Positions 49,232-62,331 of a stretch of 64,000 nt of DNA are shown here, in pieces; positions within the stretch are counted from its first letter, which is position 1, and each line of letters begins with the position of its first letter. The position numbers and the translations under genes were made by a program. A model generated the notes under the pieces. It had not been told where the DNA came from. It did not search any database and saw nothing but the letters and a program-made list of their open reading frames with translations. The stretch is from Diplonema papillatum (lineage: Eukaryota; Euglenozoa; Diplonemea; Diplonemida; Diplonemidae). The DNA lies in assembly GCA_030068145.1 (NCBI GenBank), contig JAPJBO010000896.1:1-64000 (forward strand), written 5' to 3'.

Positions 49232-50205
49232 CCAGCCTAATTTGACTGAAAAACAGTGTGCCCTCAGTGTAACCAGCTAAATTTGACTGAAAAACAGTGC
49301 ACCCTCAATGTAATCAGCCAAATTTGACAGAAAACCAGTGTACCCCTCAATGTAACCGGCCGAATTCGACTGAAAAACATTCAAATTTTACTGAAAAACA
49401 GTGTAACCTCGATGTAACCAGCCAAATTTGACTGAAAAACAGTGTAACCTCAATGTAACGAGCCTCATTTGACTGAAAAACAGTGTGCCCTCAATGTAAC
49501 CAGCCAAATTTGACAGAAAAACAGTGTACCCTCAATGTAACCGGCCGAATTCGACTGAAAAACATTCAAATTTTACTGAAAAACAGTGTAACCTTAATGT
49601 AACCAGCCAAATTTGACTGAAAAACAGTGCAACCTCAATGTAACCCGCAGAATCCGAGTCAAAAACAGTGTAACCTCAATGTAACCAGCCTAATTTGCTG
49701 AAAAACAGTGTAACCTCAATGTAACCAGCCAAATTTGACTGAAAAACAGTGTGCCCTCAATGTAACCGGCCGAATTCGACTGAAAAACATTCAAATTTTA
49801 CTGAAAAACAGTGTAACCTCAATGTAACCAGCCTAATTTGACTGAAAAACAGTGTAACCTCAATGCAACCAGCAGAATCCGACTCAAAAACAGTGTAACC
49901 TCAATGTAACCAGCCTAATTTGACTGAAAAACAGTGTACCCTCAATGTAACCGGGCGAATTCGACTGAAAAACATTTAAATTTTACTGAAAAACAGTGTA
50001 ACCTCAATGTAACCAGCCTAATTTGACTGAAAAACAGTGTGCCCTCAATGTAACCAGTCAAATTTGACTGAAAAACAGTGTAACCTCAATGCAACCAGCA
50101 GAATCCGACTCAAAAACAGTGTAACCTCAATGTAACCAGCCTAATTTGACTGAAAAACAGTGTACCCTCAATGTAACCGGGCGAATTCGACTGAAAAACA
50201 CAGTG
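49137..50205 (+). repeat. 41-bp satellite, about 26 units
   Basis: The unit is CAGTGTAACCTCAATGTAAC, then CAGCC(A/T)AATTTGACTGAAAAA. Several units carry a longer variant with GGCCGAATTCGACTG and CATTCAAATTTTACTG. Each unit contains TGTAACC twice. Unit-to-unit spacing is exactly 41 where measured (49221, 49262, 49303). Confidence 0.9.
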
Positions 50206-53200
50206 GTTACTTACATGCTGGTTACAAGTGGTTACAGCGGTTACATCCCGGTTACAGACTGGTTACACTCGGTTACAGTGGTTACATGCTGGTTACAAGT
50301 GGTTACAGCGGTTACATCCCGGTTACAGACTGGTTACACTCGGTTACAGTGGTTACATGCTGGTTACAAGTGGTTACAGCGGTTACATCCCGGTTACAGA
50401 CTGGTTACACTCGGTTACAGTGGTTACATGCTGGTTACAAGTGGTTACAGCGGTTACATCCCGGTTACAGACTGGTTACACTCGGTTACAGTGGTTACAT
50501 GCTGGTTACAAGTGGTTACAGCGGTTACATCCCGGTTACAGACTGGTTACACTCGGTTACAGTGGTTACATGCTGGTTACAAGTGGTTACAGCGGTTACA
50601 TCCCGGTTACAGACTGGTTACACTCGGTTACAGTGGTTACATGCTGGTTACAAGTGGTTACAGCGGTTACATCCCGGTTACAGACTGGTTACACTCGGTT
50701 ACAGTGGTTACATGCTGGTTACAAGTGGTTACAGCGGTTACATCCCGGTTACAGACTGGTTACACTCGGTTACAGTGGTTACATGCTGGTTACAAGTGGT
50801 TACAGCGGTTACATCCCGGTTACAGACTGGTTACACTCGGTTACAGTGGTTACATGCTGGTTACAAGTGGTTACAGCGGTTACATCCCGGTTACAGACTG
50901 GTTACACTCGGTTACAGTGGTTACATGCTGGTTACAAGTGGTTACAGCGGTTACATCCCGGTTACAGACTGGTTACACTCGGTTACAGTGGTTACATGCT
51001 GGTTACAAGTGGTTACAGCGGTTACATCCCGGTTACAGACTGGTTACACTCGGTTACAGTGGTTACATGCTGGTTACAAGTGGTTACAGCGGTTACATCC
51101 CGGTTACAGACTGGTTACACTCGGTTACAGTGGTTACATGCTGGTTACAAGTGGTTACAGCGGTTACATCCCGGTTACAGACTGGTTACACTCGGTTACA
51201 GTGGTTACATGCTGGTTACAAGTGGTTACAGCGGTTACATCCCGGTTACAGACTGGTTACACTCGGTTACAGTGGTTACATGCTGGTTACAAGTGGTTAC
51301 AGCGGTTACATCCCGGTTACAGACTGGTTACACTCGGTTACAGTGGTTACATGCTGGTTACAAGTGGTTACAGCGGTTACATCCCGGTTACAGACTGGTT
51401 ACACTCGGTTACAGTGGTTACATGCTGGTTACAAGTGGTTACAGCGGTTACATCCCGGTTACAGACTGGTTACACTCGGTTACAGTGGTTACATGCTGGT
51501 TACAAGTGGTTACAGCGGTTACATCCCGGTTACAGACTGGTTACACTCGGTTACAGTGGTTACATGCTGGTTACAAGTGGTTACAGCGGTTACATCCCGG
51601 TTACAGACTGGTTACACTCGGTTACAGTGGTTACATGTGGTTACAAGTGGTTACAGCGGTTACATCCCGGTTACAGACTGGTTACACTCGGTTACAGTGG
51701 TTACAAGTGGTTACAGCGGTTACATCCCGGTTACAGACTGGTTACACTCGGTTACAGTGGTTACATGCTGGTTACAAGTGGTTACAGCGGTTACATCCCG
51801 GTTACAGACTGGTTACACTCGGTTACAGTGGTTACATGCTGGTTACAAGTGGTTACAGCGGTTACATCCCGGTTACAGACTGGTTACACTCGGTTACAGT
51901 GGTTACATGCTGGTTACAAGTGGTTACAGCGGTTACATCCCGGTTACAGACTGGTTACACTCGGTTACAGTGGTTACATGCTGGTTACAAGTGGTTACAG
52001 CGGTTACATCCCGGTTACAGACTGGTTACACTCGGTTACAGTGGTTACATGCTGGTTACAAGTGGTTACAGCGGTTACATCCCGGTTACAGACTGGTTAC
52101 ACTCGGTTACAGTGGTTACATGCTGGTTACAAGTGGTTACAGCGGTTACATCCCGGTTACAGACTGGTTACACTCGGTTACAGTGGTTACATGCTGGTTA
52201 CAAGTGGTTACAGCGGTTACATCCCGGTTACAGACTGGTTACACTCGGTTACAGTGGTTACATGCTGGTTACAAGTGGTTACAGCGGTTACATCCCGGTT
52301 ACAGACTGGTTACACTCGGTTACAGTGGTTACATGCTGGTTACAAGTGGTTACAGCGGTTACATCCCGGTTACAGACTGGTTACACTCGGTTACAGTGGT
52401 TACATGCTGGTTACAAGTGGTTACAGCGGTTACATCCCGGTTACAGACTGGTTACACTCGGTTACAGTGGTTACATGCTGGTTACAAGTGGTTACAGCGG
52501 TTACATCCCGGTTACAGACTGGTTACACTCGGTTACAGTGGTTACATGCTGGTTACAAGTGGTTACAGCGGTTACATCCCGGTTACAGACTGGTTACACT
52601 CGGTTACAGTGGTTACATGCTGGTTACAAGTGGTTACAGCGGTTACATCCCGGTTACAGACTGGTTACACTCGAGTTACAGTGGTTACATGCTGGTTACA
52701 GCGGTTACATCCCGGTTACAGACTGGTTACACTCGGTTACAGTGGTTACATGCTGGTTACAAGTGGTTACAGCGGTTACATCCCGGTTACAGACTGGTTA
52801 CACTCGGTTACAGTGGTTACATGCTGGTTACAAGTGGTTACAGTGGTTACATGCTGGTTACAAGTGGTTACAGCGGTTACATCCCGGTTACAGACTGGTT
52901 ACACTCGGTTACAGTGGTTACATGCTGGTTACAAGTGGTTACAGCGGTTACATCCCGGTTACAGACTGGTTACACTCGGTTACAGTGGTTACATGCTGGT
53001 TACAAGTGGTTACAGCGGTTACATCCCGGTTACAGACTGGTTACACTCGGTTACAGCGGTTACATGCTGGTTACATGCTGGTTACAAGTGGTTACAGCGG
53101 TTACATCCCGGTTACAGACTGGTTACACTCGGTTACAGTGGTTACATGCTGGTTACAAGTGGTTACAGCGGTTACATCCCGGTTACAGACTGGTTACACT

Positions 53201-56200
53201 CGGTTACAGTGGTTACATGCTGGTTACAAGTGGTTACAGCGGTTACATCCCGGTTACAGACTGGTTACACTCGGTTACAGTGGTTACATGCTGGTTACAA
53301 GTGGTTACAGCGGTTACATCCCGGTTACAGACTGGTTACACTCGGTTACAGTGGTTACATGCTGGTTACAAGTGGTTACAGCGGTTACATCCCGGTTACA
53401 GACTGGTTACACTCGGTTACAGTGGTTACATGCTGGTTACAAGTGGTTACAGCGGTTACATCCCGGTTACAGACTGGTTACACTCGGTTACAGTGGTTAC
53501 ATGCTGGTTACAAGTGGTTACAGCGGTTACATCCCGGTTACAGACTGGTTACACTCGGTTACAGTGGTTACATGCTGGTTACAAGTGGTTACAGCGGTTA
53601 CATCCCGGTTACAGACTGGTTACACTCGGTTACAGTGGTTACATGCTGGTTACAAGTGGTTACAGCGGTTACATCCCGGTTACAGACTGGTTACACTCGG
53701 TTACAGTGGTTACATGCTGGTTACAAGTGGTTACAGCGGTTACATCCCGGTTACAGACTGGTTACACTCGGTTACAGTGGTTACATGCTGGTTACAAGTG
53801 GTTACAGCGGTTACATCCCGGTTACAGACTGGTTACACTCGGTTACAGTGGTTACATGCTGGTTACAAGTGGTTACAGCGGTTACATCCCGGTTACAGAC
53901 TGGTTACACTCGGTTACAGTGGTTACATGCTGGTTACAAGTGGTTACAGCGGTTACATCCCGGTTACAGACTGGTTACACTCGGTTACAGTGGTTACATG
54001 CTGGTTACAAGTGGTTACAGCGGTTACATCCCGGTTACAGACTGGTTACACTCGGTTACAGTGGTTACATGTGGTTACAGCGGTTACATCCCGGTTACAG
54101 ACTGGTTACACTCGGTTACAGTGGTTACATGCTGGTTACAAGTGGTTACAGCGGTTACATCCCGGTTACAGACTGGTTACACTCGGTTACAGTGGTTACA
54201 TGCTGGTTACAAGTGGTTACAGCGGTTACATCCCGGTTACAGACTGGTTACACTCGGTTACAGTGGTTACATGCTGGTTACAAGTGGTTACAGCGGTTAC
54301 ATCCCGGTTACAGACTGGTTACACTCGGTTACAGTGGTTACATGCTGGTTACAAGTGGTTACAGCGGTTACATCCCGGTTACAGACTGGTTACACTCGGT
54401 TACAGTGGTTACATGCTGGTTACAAGTGGTTACAGCGGTTACATCCCGGTTACAGACTGGTTACACTCGGTTACAGTGGTTACATGCTGGTTACAAGTGG
54501 TTACAGCGGTTACATCCCGGTTACAGACTGGTTACACTCGGTTACAGTGGTTACATGCTGGTTACAGCGGTTACATCCCGGTTACAGACTGGTTACACCC
54601 GGTTACAGTGGTTACATGCTGGTTACAAGTGGTTACAGCGGTTACATCCCGGTTACAGACTGGTTACACTCGGTTACAGTGGTTACATGCTGGTTACAAG
54701 TGGTTACAGCGGTTACATCCCGGTTACAGACTGGTTACACTCGGTTACAGTGGTTACATGCTGGTTACAAGTGGTTACAGCGGTTACATCCCGGTTACAG
54801 ACTGGTTACACTCGGTTACAGTGGTTACATGCTGGTTACAAGCGGTTACATCCCGGTTACAGACTGGTTACACTCGGTTACAGTGGTTACATGCTGGTTA
54901 CAAGTGGTTACAGCGGTTACATCCCGGTTACAGACTGGTTACACTCGGTTACAGTGGTTACATGCTGGTTACAAGTGGTTACAGTGGTTACATGCTGGTT
55001 GCAAGTGGTTAAAGCGGTTACATCCCGGTTACAGACTGGTTACACTCGGTTACAGTGGTTACATGCTGGTTACAAGTGGTTACAGCGGTTACATCCCGGT
55101 TACAGACTGGTTACACCCGGTTACAGTGGTTACATGCTGGTTACAAGTGGTTACAGCGGTTACATCCCGGTTACAGACTGGTTACACTCGGTTACAGTGG
55201 TTACATGCTGGTTACAAGTGGTTACAGCGGTTACATCCCGGTTACAGACTGGTTACACCCGGTTACAGTGGTTACATGCTGGTTACAAGTGGTTACAGCG
55301 GTTACATCCCGGTTACAGACTGGTTACACCCGGTTACAGTGGTTACATGCTGGTTACAAGTGGTTACAGCGGTTACATCCCGGTTACAGACTGGTTACAC
55401 TCGGTTACAGTGGTTACATGCTGGTTACAAGTGGTTACAGCGGTTACATCCCGGTTACAGACTGGTTACACTCGGTTACAGCGGTTACATGCTGGTTACA
55501 AGTGGTTACAGCGGTTACATCCCGGTTACAGACTGGTTACACTCGGTTACAGTGGTTACATGCTGGTTACAAGTGGTTACAGCGGTTACATCCCGGTTAC
55601 AGACTGGTTACACTCGGTTACAGTGGTTACAAGTGGTTACAGCGGTTACATCCCGGTTACAGACTGGTTACACTCGGTTACAGTGGTTACATGCTGGTTA
55701 CAAGTGGTTACAGCGGTTACATCCCGGTTACAGACTGGTTACACTCGGTTACAGTGGTTACATGCTGGTTACAAGTGGTTACAGCGGTTACATCCCGGTT
55801 ACAGACTGGTTACACTCGGTTACAGTGGTTACATGCTGGTTACAAGTGGTTACAGCGGTTACATCCCGGTTACAGACTGGTTACACTCGGTTACAGTGGT
55901 TACATGCTGGTTACAAGTGGTTACAGCGGTTACATCCCGGTTACAGACTGGTTACACTCGGTTACAGTGGTTACATGCTGGTTACAAGTGGTTACAGCGG
56001 TTACATCCCGGTTACAGACTGGTTACACTCGGTTACAGTGGTTACATGCTGGTTACAAGTGGTTACAGCGGTTACATCCCGGTTACAGACTGGTTACACT
56101 CGGTTACAGTGGTTACATGCTGGTTACAAGTGGTTACAGCGGTTACATCCCGGTTACAGACTGGTTACACTCGGTTACAGTGGTTACATGCTGGTTACAA

Positions 56201-59200
56201 GTGGTTACAGCGGTTACATCCCGGTTACAGACTGGTTACACTCGGTTACAGTGGTTACATGCTGGTTACAAGTGGTTACAGCGGTTACATCCCGGTTACA
56301 GACTGGTTACACTCGGTTACAGTGGTTACATGCTGGTTACAAGTGGTTACAGCGGTTACATCCCGGTTACAGACTGGTTACACTCGGTTACAGTGGTTAC
56401 ATGCTGGTTACAAGTGGTTACAGCGGTTACATCCCGGTTACAGACTGGTTACACTCGGTTACAGTGGTTACATGCTGGTTACAAGTGGTTACAGCGGTTA
56501 CATCCCGGTTACAGACTGGTTACACTCGGTTACAGTGGTTACATGCTGGTTACAAGTGGTTACAGCGGTTACATCCCGGTTACAGACTGGTTACACTCGG
56601 TTACAGTGGTTACATGCTGGTTACAAGTGGTTACAGCGGTTACATCCCGGTTACAGACTGGTTACACTCGGTTACAGTGGTTACATGCTGGTTACAAGTG
56701 GTTACAGCGGTTACATCCCGGTTACAGACTGGTTACACTCGGTTACAGTGGTTACATGCTGGTTACAAGTGGTTACAGCGGTTACATCCCGGTTACAGAC
56801 TGGTTACACTCGGTTACAGTGGTTACATGCTGGTTACAAGTGGTTACAGCGGTTACATCCCGGTTACAGACTGGTTACACTCGGTTACAGTGGTTACATG
56901 CTGGTTACAAGTGGTTACAGCGGTTACATCCCGGTTACAGACTGGTTACACTCGGTTACAGTGGTTACATGCTGGTTACAAGCGGTTACATCCCGGTTAC
57001 AGACTGGTTACACTCGGTTACAGTGGTTACATGCTGGTTACAAGTGGTTACAGCGGTTACATCCCGGTTACAGACTGGTTACACTCGGTTACAGTGGTTA
57101 CATGCTGGTTACAAGTGGTTACAGCGGTTACATCCCGGTTACAGACTGGTTACACTCGGTTACAGTGGTTACATGCTGGTTACAAGTGGTTACAGCGGTT
57201 ACATCCCGGTTACAGACTGGTTACACTCGGTTACAGTGGTTACATGCTGGTTACAAGTGGTTACAGCGGTTACATCCCGGTTACAGACTGGTTACACCCG
57301 GTTACAGTGGTTACATGCTGGTTACAAGTGGTTACAGCGGTTACATCCCGGTTACAGACTGGTTACACTCGGTTACAGTGGTTACATGCTGGTTACAAGT
57401 GGTTACAGCGGTTACATCCCGGTTACAGACTGGTTACACTCGGTTACAGTGGTTACATGCTGGTTACAAGTGGTTACAGCGGTTACATCCCGGTTACAGA
57501 CTGGTTACACTCGGTTACAGTGGTTACAAGTGGTTACAGCGGTTACATCCCGGTTACAGACTGGTTACACTCGGTTACAGTGGTTACATGCTGGTTACAA
57601 GTGGTTACAGCGGTTACATCCCGGTTACAGACTGGTTACACTCGGTTACAGTGGTTACATGCTGGTTACAAGTGGTTACAGCGGTTACATCCCGGTTACA
57701 GACTGGTTACACTCGGTTACAGTGGTTACATGCTGGTTACAAGTGGTTACAGCGGTTACATCCCGGTTACAGACTGGTTACACTCGGTTACAGTGGTTAC
57801 ATGCTGGTTACAAGTGGTTACAGCGGTTACATCCCGGTTACAGACTGGTTACACTCGGTTACAGTGGTTACATGCTGGTTACAAGTGGTTACAGCGGTTA
57901 CATCCCGGTTACAGACTGGTTACACTCGGTTACAGTGGTTACATGCTGGTTACAAGTGGTTACAGCGGTTACATCCCGGTTACAGACTGGTTACACTCGG
58001 TTACAGTGGTTACATGCTGGTTACAAGTGGTTACAGCGGTTACATCCCGGTTACAGACTGGTTACACTCGGTTACAGTGGTTACATGCTGGTTACAAGTG
58101 GTTACAGCGGTTACATCCCGGTTACAGACTGGTTACACTCGGTTACAGTGGTTACATGCTGGTTACAAGTGGTTACAGCGGTTACATCCCGGTTACAGAC
58201 TGGTTACACTCGGTTACAGTGGTTACATGCTGGTTAAAGCGGTTACATCCCGGTTACAGACTGGTTACACTCGGTTACAGTGGTTACATGCTGGTTACAA
58301 GTGGTTACAGCGGTTACATCCCGGTTACAGACTGGTTACACTCGGTTACAGTGGTTACATGCTGGTTACAAGTGGTTACAGTGGTTACATGCTGGTTACA
58401 AGTGGTTAAAGCGGTTACATCCCGGTTACAGACTGGTTACACTCGGTTACAGTGGTTACATGCTGGTTACAAGTGGTTAAAGCGGTTACATCCCGGTTAC
58501 AGACTGGTTACACTCGGTTACAGTGGTTACATGCTGGTTACAAGTGGTTACAGCGGTTACATCCCGGTTACAGACTGGTTACACTCGGTTACAGTGGTTA
58601 CATGCTGGTTACAAGTGGTTACAGCGGTTACATCCCGGTTACAGACTGGTTACACCCGGTTACAGTGGTTACATGCTGGTTACAAGTGGTTACAGCGGTT
58701 ACATCCCGGTTACAGACTGGTTACACTCGGTTACAGTGGTTACATGCTGGTTACAAGTGGTTACAGCGGTTACATCCCGGTTACAGACTGGTTACACTCG
58801 GTTACAGTGGTTACATGCTGGTTACAAGTGGTTACAGCGGTTACATCCCGGTTACAGACTGGTTACACTCGGTTACAGTGGTTACATGCTGGTTACAAGT
58901 GGTTACAGCGGTTACATCCCGGTTACAGACTGGTTACACTCGGTTACAGTGGTTACATGCTGGTTACAAGTGGTTACAGCGGTTACATCCCGGTTACAGA
59001 CTGGTTACACTCGGTTACAGTGGTTACATGCTGGTTACAAGTGGTTACAGCGGTTACATCCCGGTTACAGACTGGTTACACTCGGTTACAGTGGTTACAT
59101 GCTGGTTACAAGTGGTTACAGCGGTTACATCCCGGTTACAGACTGGTTACACTCGGTTACAGTGGTTACATGCTGGTTACAAGTGGTTACAGCGGTTACA

Positions 59201-59545
59201 TCCCGGTTACAGACTGGTTACACTCGGTTACAGTGGTTACATGCTGGTTACAAGTGGTTACAGCGGTTACATCCCGGTTACAGACTGGTTACACTCGGTT
59301 ACAGTGGTTACATGCTGGTTACAAGTGGTTACAGCGGTTACATCCCGGTTACAGACTGGTTACACTCGGTTACAGCGGTTACATGCTGGTTACAAGTGGT
59401 TACAGCGGTTACATCCCGGTTACAGACTGGTTACACTCGGTTACAGCGGTTACATGCTGGTTACAAGTGGTTACAGCGGTTACATCCCGGTTACAGACTG
59501 GTTACACCCGGTTACAAGTGGTTACAGTGGTAACGCACTAGTTCA
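50206..59545 (+). repeat. 71-bp satellite, about 130 units made of seven GGTTACA sub-units
   Basis: Each 71-bp unit is seven GGTTACA words with spacers: -TGCT, -AGT, -GC, -TCCC, -GACT, -CTC, -GT (lengths 11, 10, 9, 11, 11, 10 and 9). Units are nearly identical over 9.3 kb. Departures are loss of whole sub-units (for example near 51637, 51694, 54070, 54555, 54840, 55628, 56980 and 57527), a CTCGAGTT insertion near 52672, CACCC for CACTC in scattered units, clustered at 54596-55340, and GGTTAAAG at 55008, 58234, 58406 and 58477. The unit has no stop codon in any + frame, so it yields spurious frames up to 3131 codons. Confidence 0.97.
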
Positions 59546-59589
59546 ACTCGGTTACAGGTCTCGTTGGTGGGGGACTCGAAACTAAGAAA

Positions 59590-59880
59590 TACGAGTGTGA
59601 GAAGGTTCGTAAAGCTTCACAGATTCCCTTGGAAATCCGTGAAGCTTGAGGTTTTTCACCGCACGATCTGTGTCGCTGTACCGTACCGTTCGGCCGGGGG
59701 GCGGTGCCCCCCGGATCCCCCCCTCTTTTTTGGAAGGATTGGTGCAAAGAAAAGCCGGGCTTCGCCCGTTTAGATTCGGAGGTGTGTATATTCGATCGGG
59801 AAAAAGGACCAGCCGCCCAGTAGTGGCTGGCCACCAAATACTAGGTGTCTGGTGGCCTTGGGTTTTGGGTTTTATGTTTC
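59590..59880 (-). repeat. Dispersed repeat family 18, minus copy
   Basis: The inverse of 47155-47420: GTACCGTACCGTTCGGCC, then the hairpin CCGGGGGGC-GGT-GCCCCCCGG (59693-59713). GGTTTTGGGTTTTATGTTTC at the far end is in direct rather than inverted order, so the copy is rearranged. Confidence 0.55.
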
Positions 59881-60002
59881 CATCTATGCCCCCCCCCCCC
59901 CCCCCCACCACCCCAAACCCCCCCCCCCCCCCGATCCTTACGCGCCCACATGTGGACCACACGTATTTTTTTTTTTTGAGGCCGAAAACAGAGCGTAAGC
60001 CC
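59881..60002 (+). repeat. C runs and family 9 right end
   Basis: Two C runs separated by ACCACCCCAAA are followed at 59934 by CTTACGCGCCCACATGTGG and AGAGCGTAAGCCCTG, the right third of family 9 without the left. Confidence 0.6.
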
Positions 60003-60071
60003 TGGTTCGTGATCAACGAGAGCGTTCTTTTTAACGAATGCCATCAGAAATCTATAGAATTCTACCGAGTA

Positions 60072-60480
60072 AGTACAAGGGGTTCAGCCTCAGACGCTGG
60101 AGGTAGAAGGGTGTGTCCAAGTCAGGGGATTAGTTTACGTTGCTGGCCAGCCTGTGCCATGTGCTCGGAGTACTTTGCTGCTGCAATTCCGAAAGCCAGA
60201 AGAAGCGTCCGAACACTGGCCCCCAAAACCATCCCCTACAACCGGTCTAAACCTGCAAACTCCAGAAATCTTTCAACTAATGCCCTGGTCCAAGTCACAC
60301 CCGACAAAAAAAAAACACTATATATAAAAAAAAAAAAAAAAGGCCGGTGCGATGTAACCAAAACCCGTGTACCATGTACACCCGAAAAAGCGGTTGTGAA
60401 CACGCGTTTTTTTTTTTTTTTTTTTTTTTGAACTCCAGCGTTGAGCTCCAGCTTCGGACGCTGGACTCCCACCGTGTACT
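60072..60480. mobile_element. Family 14 TIR element, longer copy
   Basis: AGTACAAGGGGTTCAGCC (60072-60089), with CAGACGCTGGAGG, faces CTCCAGCTTCGGACGC, then TGGACTCCCACCGTGTACT (ending 60480). The inner DNA differs from the 101-bp copy at 31457 and includes two A runs and a long T run. No transposase. Confidence 0.6.
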
Positions 60481-60571
60481 GGTCCTGAACAACGTTTTAA
60501 ATTAGTAGGTCTCCTACCCCCCACCTAGTTTTCCCCATCTCGTATGTCCCTCGAATTAGTATGCATTTTTT

Positions 60572-60802
60572 TTTTAATACTGAAGGGAATATTTCCGGAA
60601 CAACGGTTGCACATGAAGAGAAAACGAAGCCAACGAAAAAGTGCTAATACAGGAAACCCCCCCCCAGAGAGGTTTATACCCTGTACAGGCGAAGAACAAG
60701 AAACTTTTACCTTATCATTTTCATCACCTTTGGTCAGTTGATGCTGATCGTCCGTTGCTTCGTTTATCAGTGCAAGCCCCAACTCCGGAAATGTTCTTTC
60801 TT
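60572..60802 (+). repeat. Dispersed repeat family 7, full copy
   Basis: It is nearly identical to 8880-9112, with a CACCTTTGGTCAGTTGATGC variant. It ends GGAAATGTTCTTTC. Confidence 0.75.
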
Positions 60803-61220
60803 TTATCGCAACCCAAAGCTGTCGGATGAGCGGACAACTGCCGAGCTCTCTGACTGGAAGTGAACACCCGCTCTCCTCTTCTATAAAACAAAACTACGCA
60901 CTTTTTTCCACCCCACCCGAGGTGCGGGGGGCCGTGGGGCTCTCCGGGCGCTGGAAATGGGTCTACGGAAGCAACACAGAGGGGAAAATGTTTCTTGGGT
61001 TTGAAGAGCGCGTGGTGCTTGCACCACTGAGGCCAGGTTGTTTAACCGCGGATTTAGTGAAGGATTGCTCAGGAAACGGTCGCGAGCGAAACCCGACCAG
61101 GTAACGACCATTTCACTGTCTTCTTTGTTTTGTGATGCGAACATCACGAGGTGCTGTCCGAAGACACCGCCCACGTGAGCACTGTTAAGCATTGAGTTCT
61201 TTTAAGTACATGTTAAGCAG
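60803..61220 (-). repeat. Minus-strand family 20 and family 17 pieces
   Basis: 60983-61065, read in reverse, gives AATCCGCGGTTAAACAACCT, GGCCTCAGTGGTGCAAGCAC and GCGCTCTTCAAACCCAAGA. 61185-61220 is a reversed family 17 scrap (GTACTTAAAAGAACTCAATG in reverse). The rest is unassigned. Confidence 0.6.
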
Positions 61221-61555
61221 CGGTTGCCAGATACTCCCGTAGCACCTATTCACGGGTTTGCAGGGGTAAAAAGGAAGCCCGGGTTGGGGCTCCCGCGACC
61301 GACCCCGTAAACCCGGGGTTTTCCAGTATGTCCATTCCCAGCTCCAGAGAACCTCGGCCCCACGCAGCTCTCTACCGTCGACGGAGCTCTTGAATACCGG
61401 ACTCCCAACTCCGCCGCTTGCAACAGGGGACTTTATAAGGCAGGTTTCCCGGTTTTTAAAAAAGGTCCGAAAAAGTCTGGTTGGGTGGAGAACTCAAAAA
61501 GAAATTTCGCTCTCTCTGCAAAAAAAAAAAAAAAAAAAATGGAATCCGAGGTTTC
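61221..61555. other. No gene recognised
   Basis: CCCGTAAACCCGGGGTTTT and an A run near 61521-61540 are the only landmarks. Confidence 0.4.
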
Positions 61556-61790
61556 GGCCACGTGCGAAGCGTGAGGAAACTGAACCGCCCAAGTAGGACC
61601 TTCTGATCACGATCCATTTGCCGAGTTGCCACCTGAGACCACGTCCAGGATTTTGGGTCCAGGGTGGTGCGGTCAACGCAAAGTTGCGAACAAAAACTCA
61701 CTTTTCTCAACCCCCCGCCATACTCAAGCCTCTACGGTCAACCGGAGACTTTAAAATACCGACCTTCTAATCCACAAATAACGCTAAAAT
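61556..61790 (+). repeat. Family 6 copy and family 2 tail
   Basis: 61556-61690 has GAGGAAACTGAACCGCCCAA, TTCTGATCACGATCCATTTG and CCACGTCCAGGATTTTGG. 61725-61790 has CCTCTACGGTCAACCGGAG, then ACTTTAAAATACCG and CCACAAATAACGCTAAAA. Confidence 0.65.
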
Positions 61791-61916
61791 TGGGCTCTTT
61801 CGAACGCGCTTGAACCTGGTACGCCGTTGTTGATGGGGGATGGAAGTTTCGACCGATTCGGCCAAGCAACCCAGCCAGCTTCACCGCGTGTGTTAAAGGG
61901 GAGGGGCAGGGTCGAA

Positions 61917-62331
61917 TAATAAGCATTTATTCGGCAAGATAGTTTCCGTTTATTTCGTCGAGGTGTCGGTTTTATTCCCGAGGGAGGCCCTCGGGGGTTC
62001 GCAACCCCGAGCCACGAGCGGAGCGAGTGGCTCGGTAGCGAATATTCAATGGAGAACATTGAAGGCCGAAGTGGAGAAGGTTTCCGTGTCAACAGCAATT
62101 GGACATGGGTCAGTCGGTCCTAAGGCAAGGTGTAATTGCTCGCCTCAAAGCTGCCACTGACGAGCTTGCTCGGACGTGCAGGATTGCCGAAAGGGAATGC
62201 GTGAACATTCCGCAACCCGGATGCAGAGATCTGAAGTGGGTTGCAAACCCCCCCCGAGGGGTCTCCCGAGGGACTAAAACCGACACCGAGGCAAAATGGG
62301 TGGAAATTATTGCCGAATAAATGATTTTATT
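61917..62331. mobile_element. 415-bp element with ~90-bp terminal inverted repeats
   Basis: The left end carries CATTTATTCGGCAA, GAGGTGTCGGTTTTA and TCGGGGG. The right end, reversed, gives CATTTATTCGGCAA, TCGGTGTCGGTTTTA and TCGGGGG, roughly 75-80% alike by eye. The core has a + frame at 62099-62320 (73 codons, with RQGVIARLKAATDELARTC) that looks helical but is unassigned and ends inside the right TIR. Long TIRs on a short element resemble MULE-type MITEs; the TSD is unclear. Confidence 0.7.

Noticed and set aside
50206-59545. GGTTACA array as telomere (it superficially resembles CTCGGTTATGGG-type telomere repeats)
   Set aside because: The sequence continues with ordinary DNA on both sides and the repeat lacks a telomere-like G run.
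50146-59585. Giant open frames (up to 3131 codons) on the + strand
   Set aside because: They are the stop-free 71-bp satellite read in all three frames; each frame gives the same 71-residue period, so they are not proteins.
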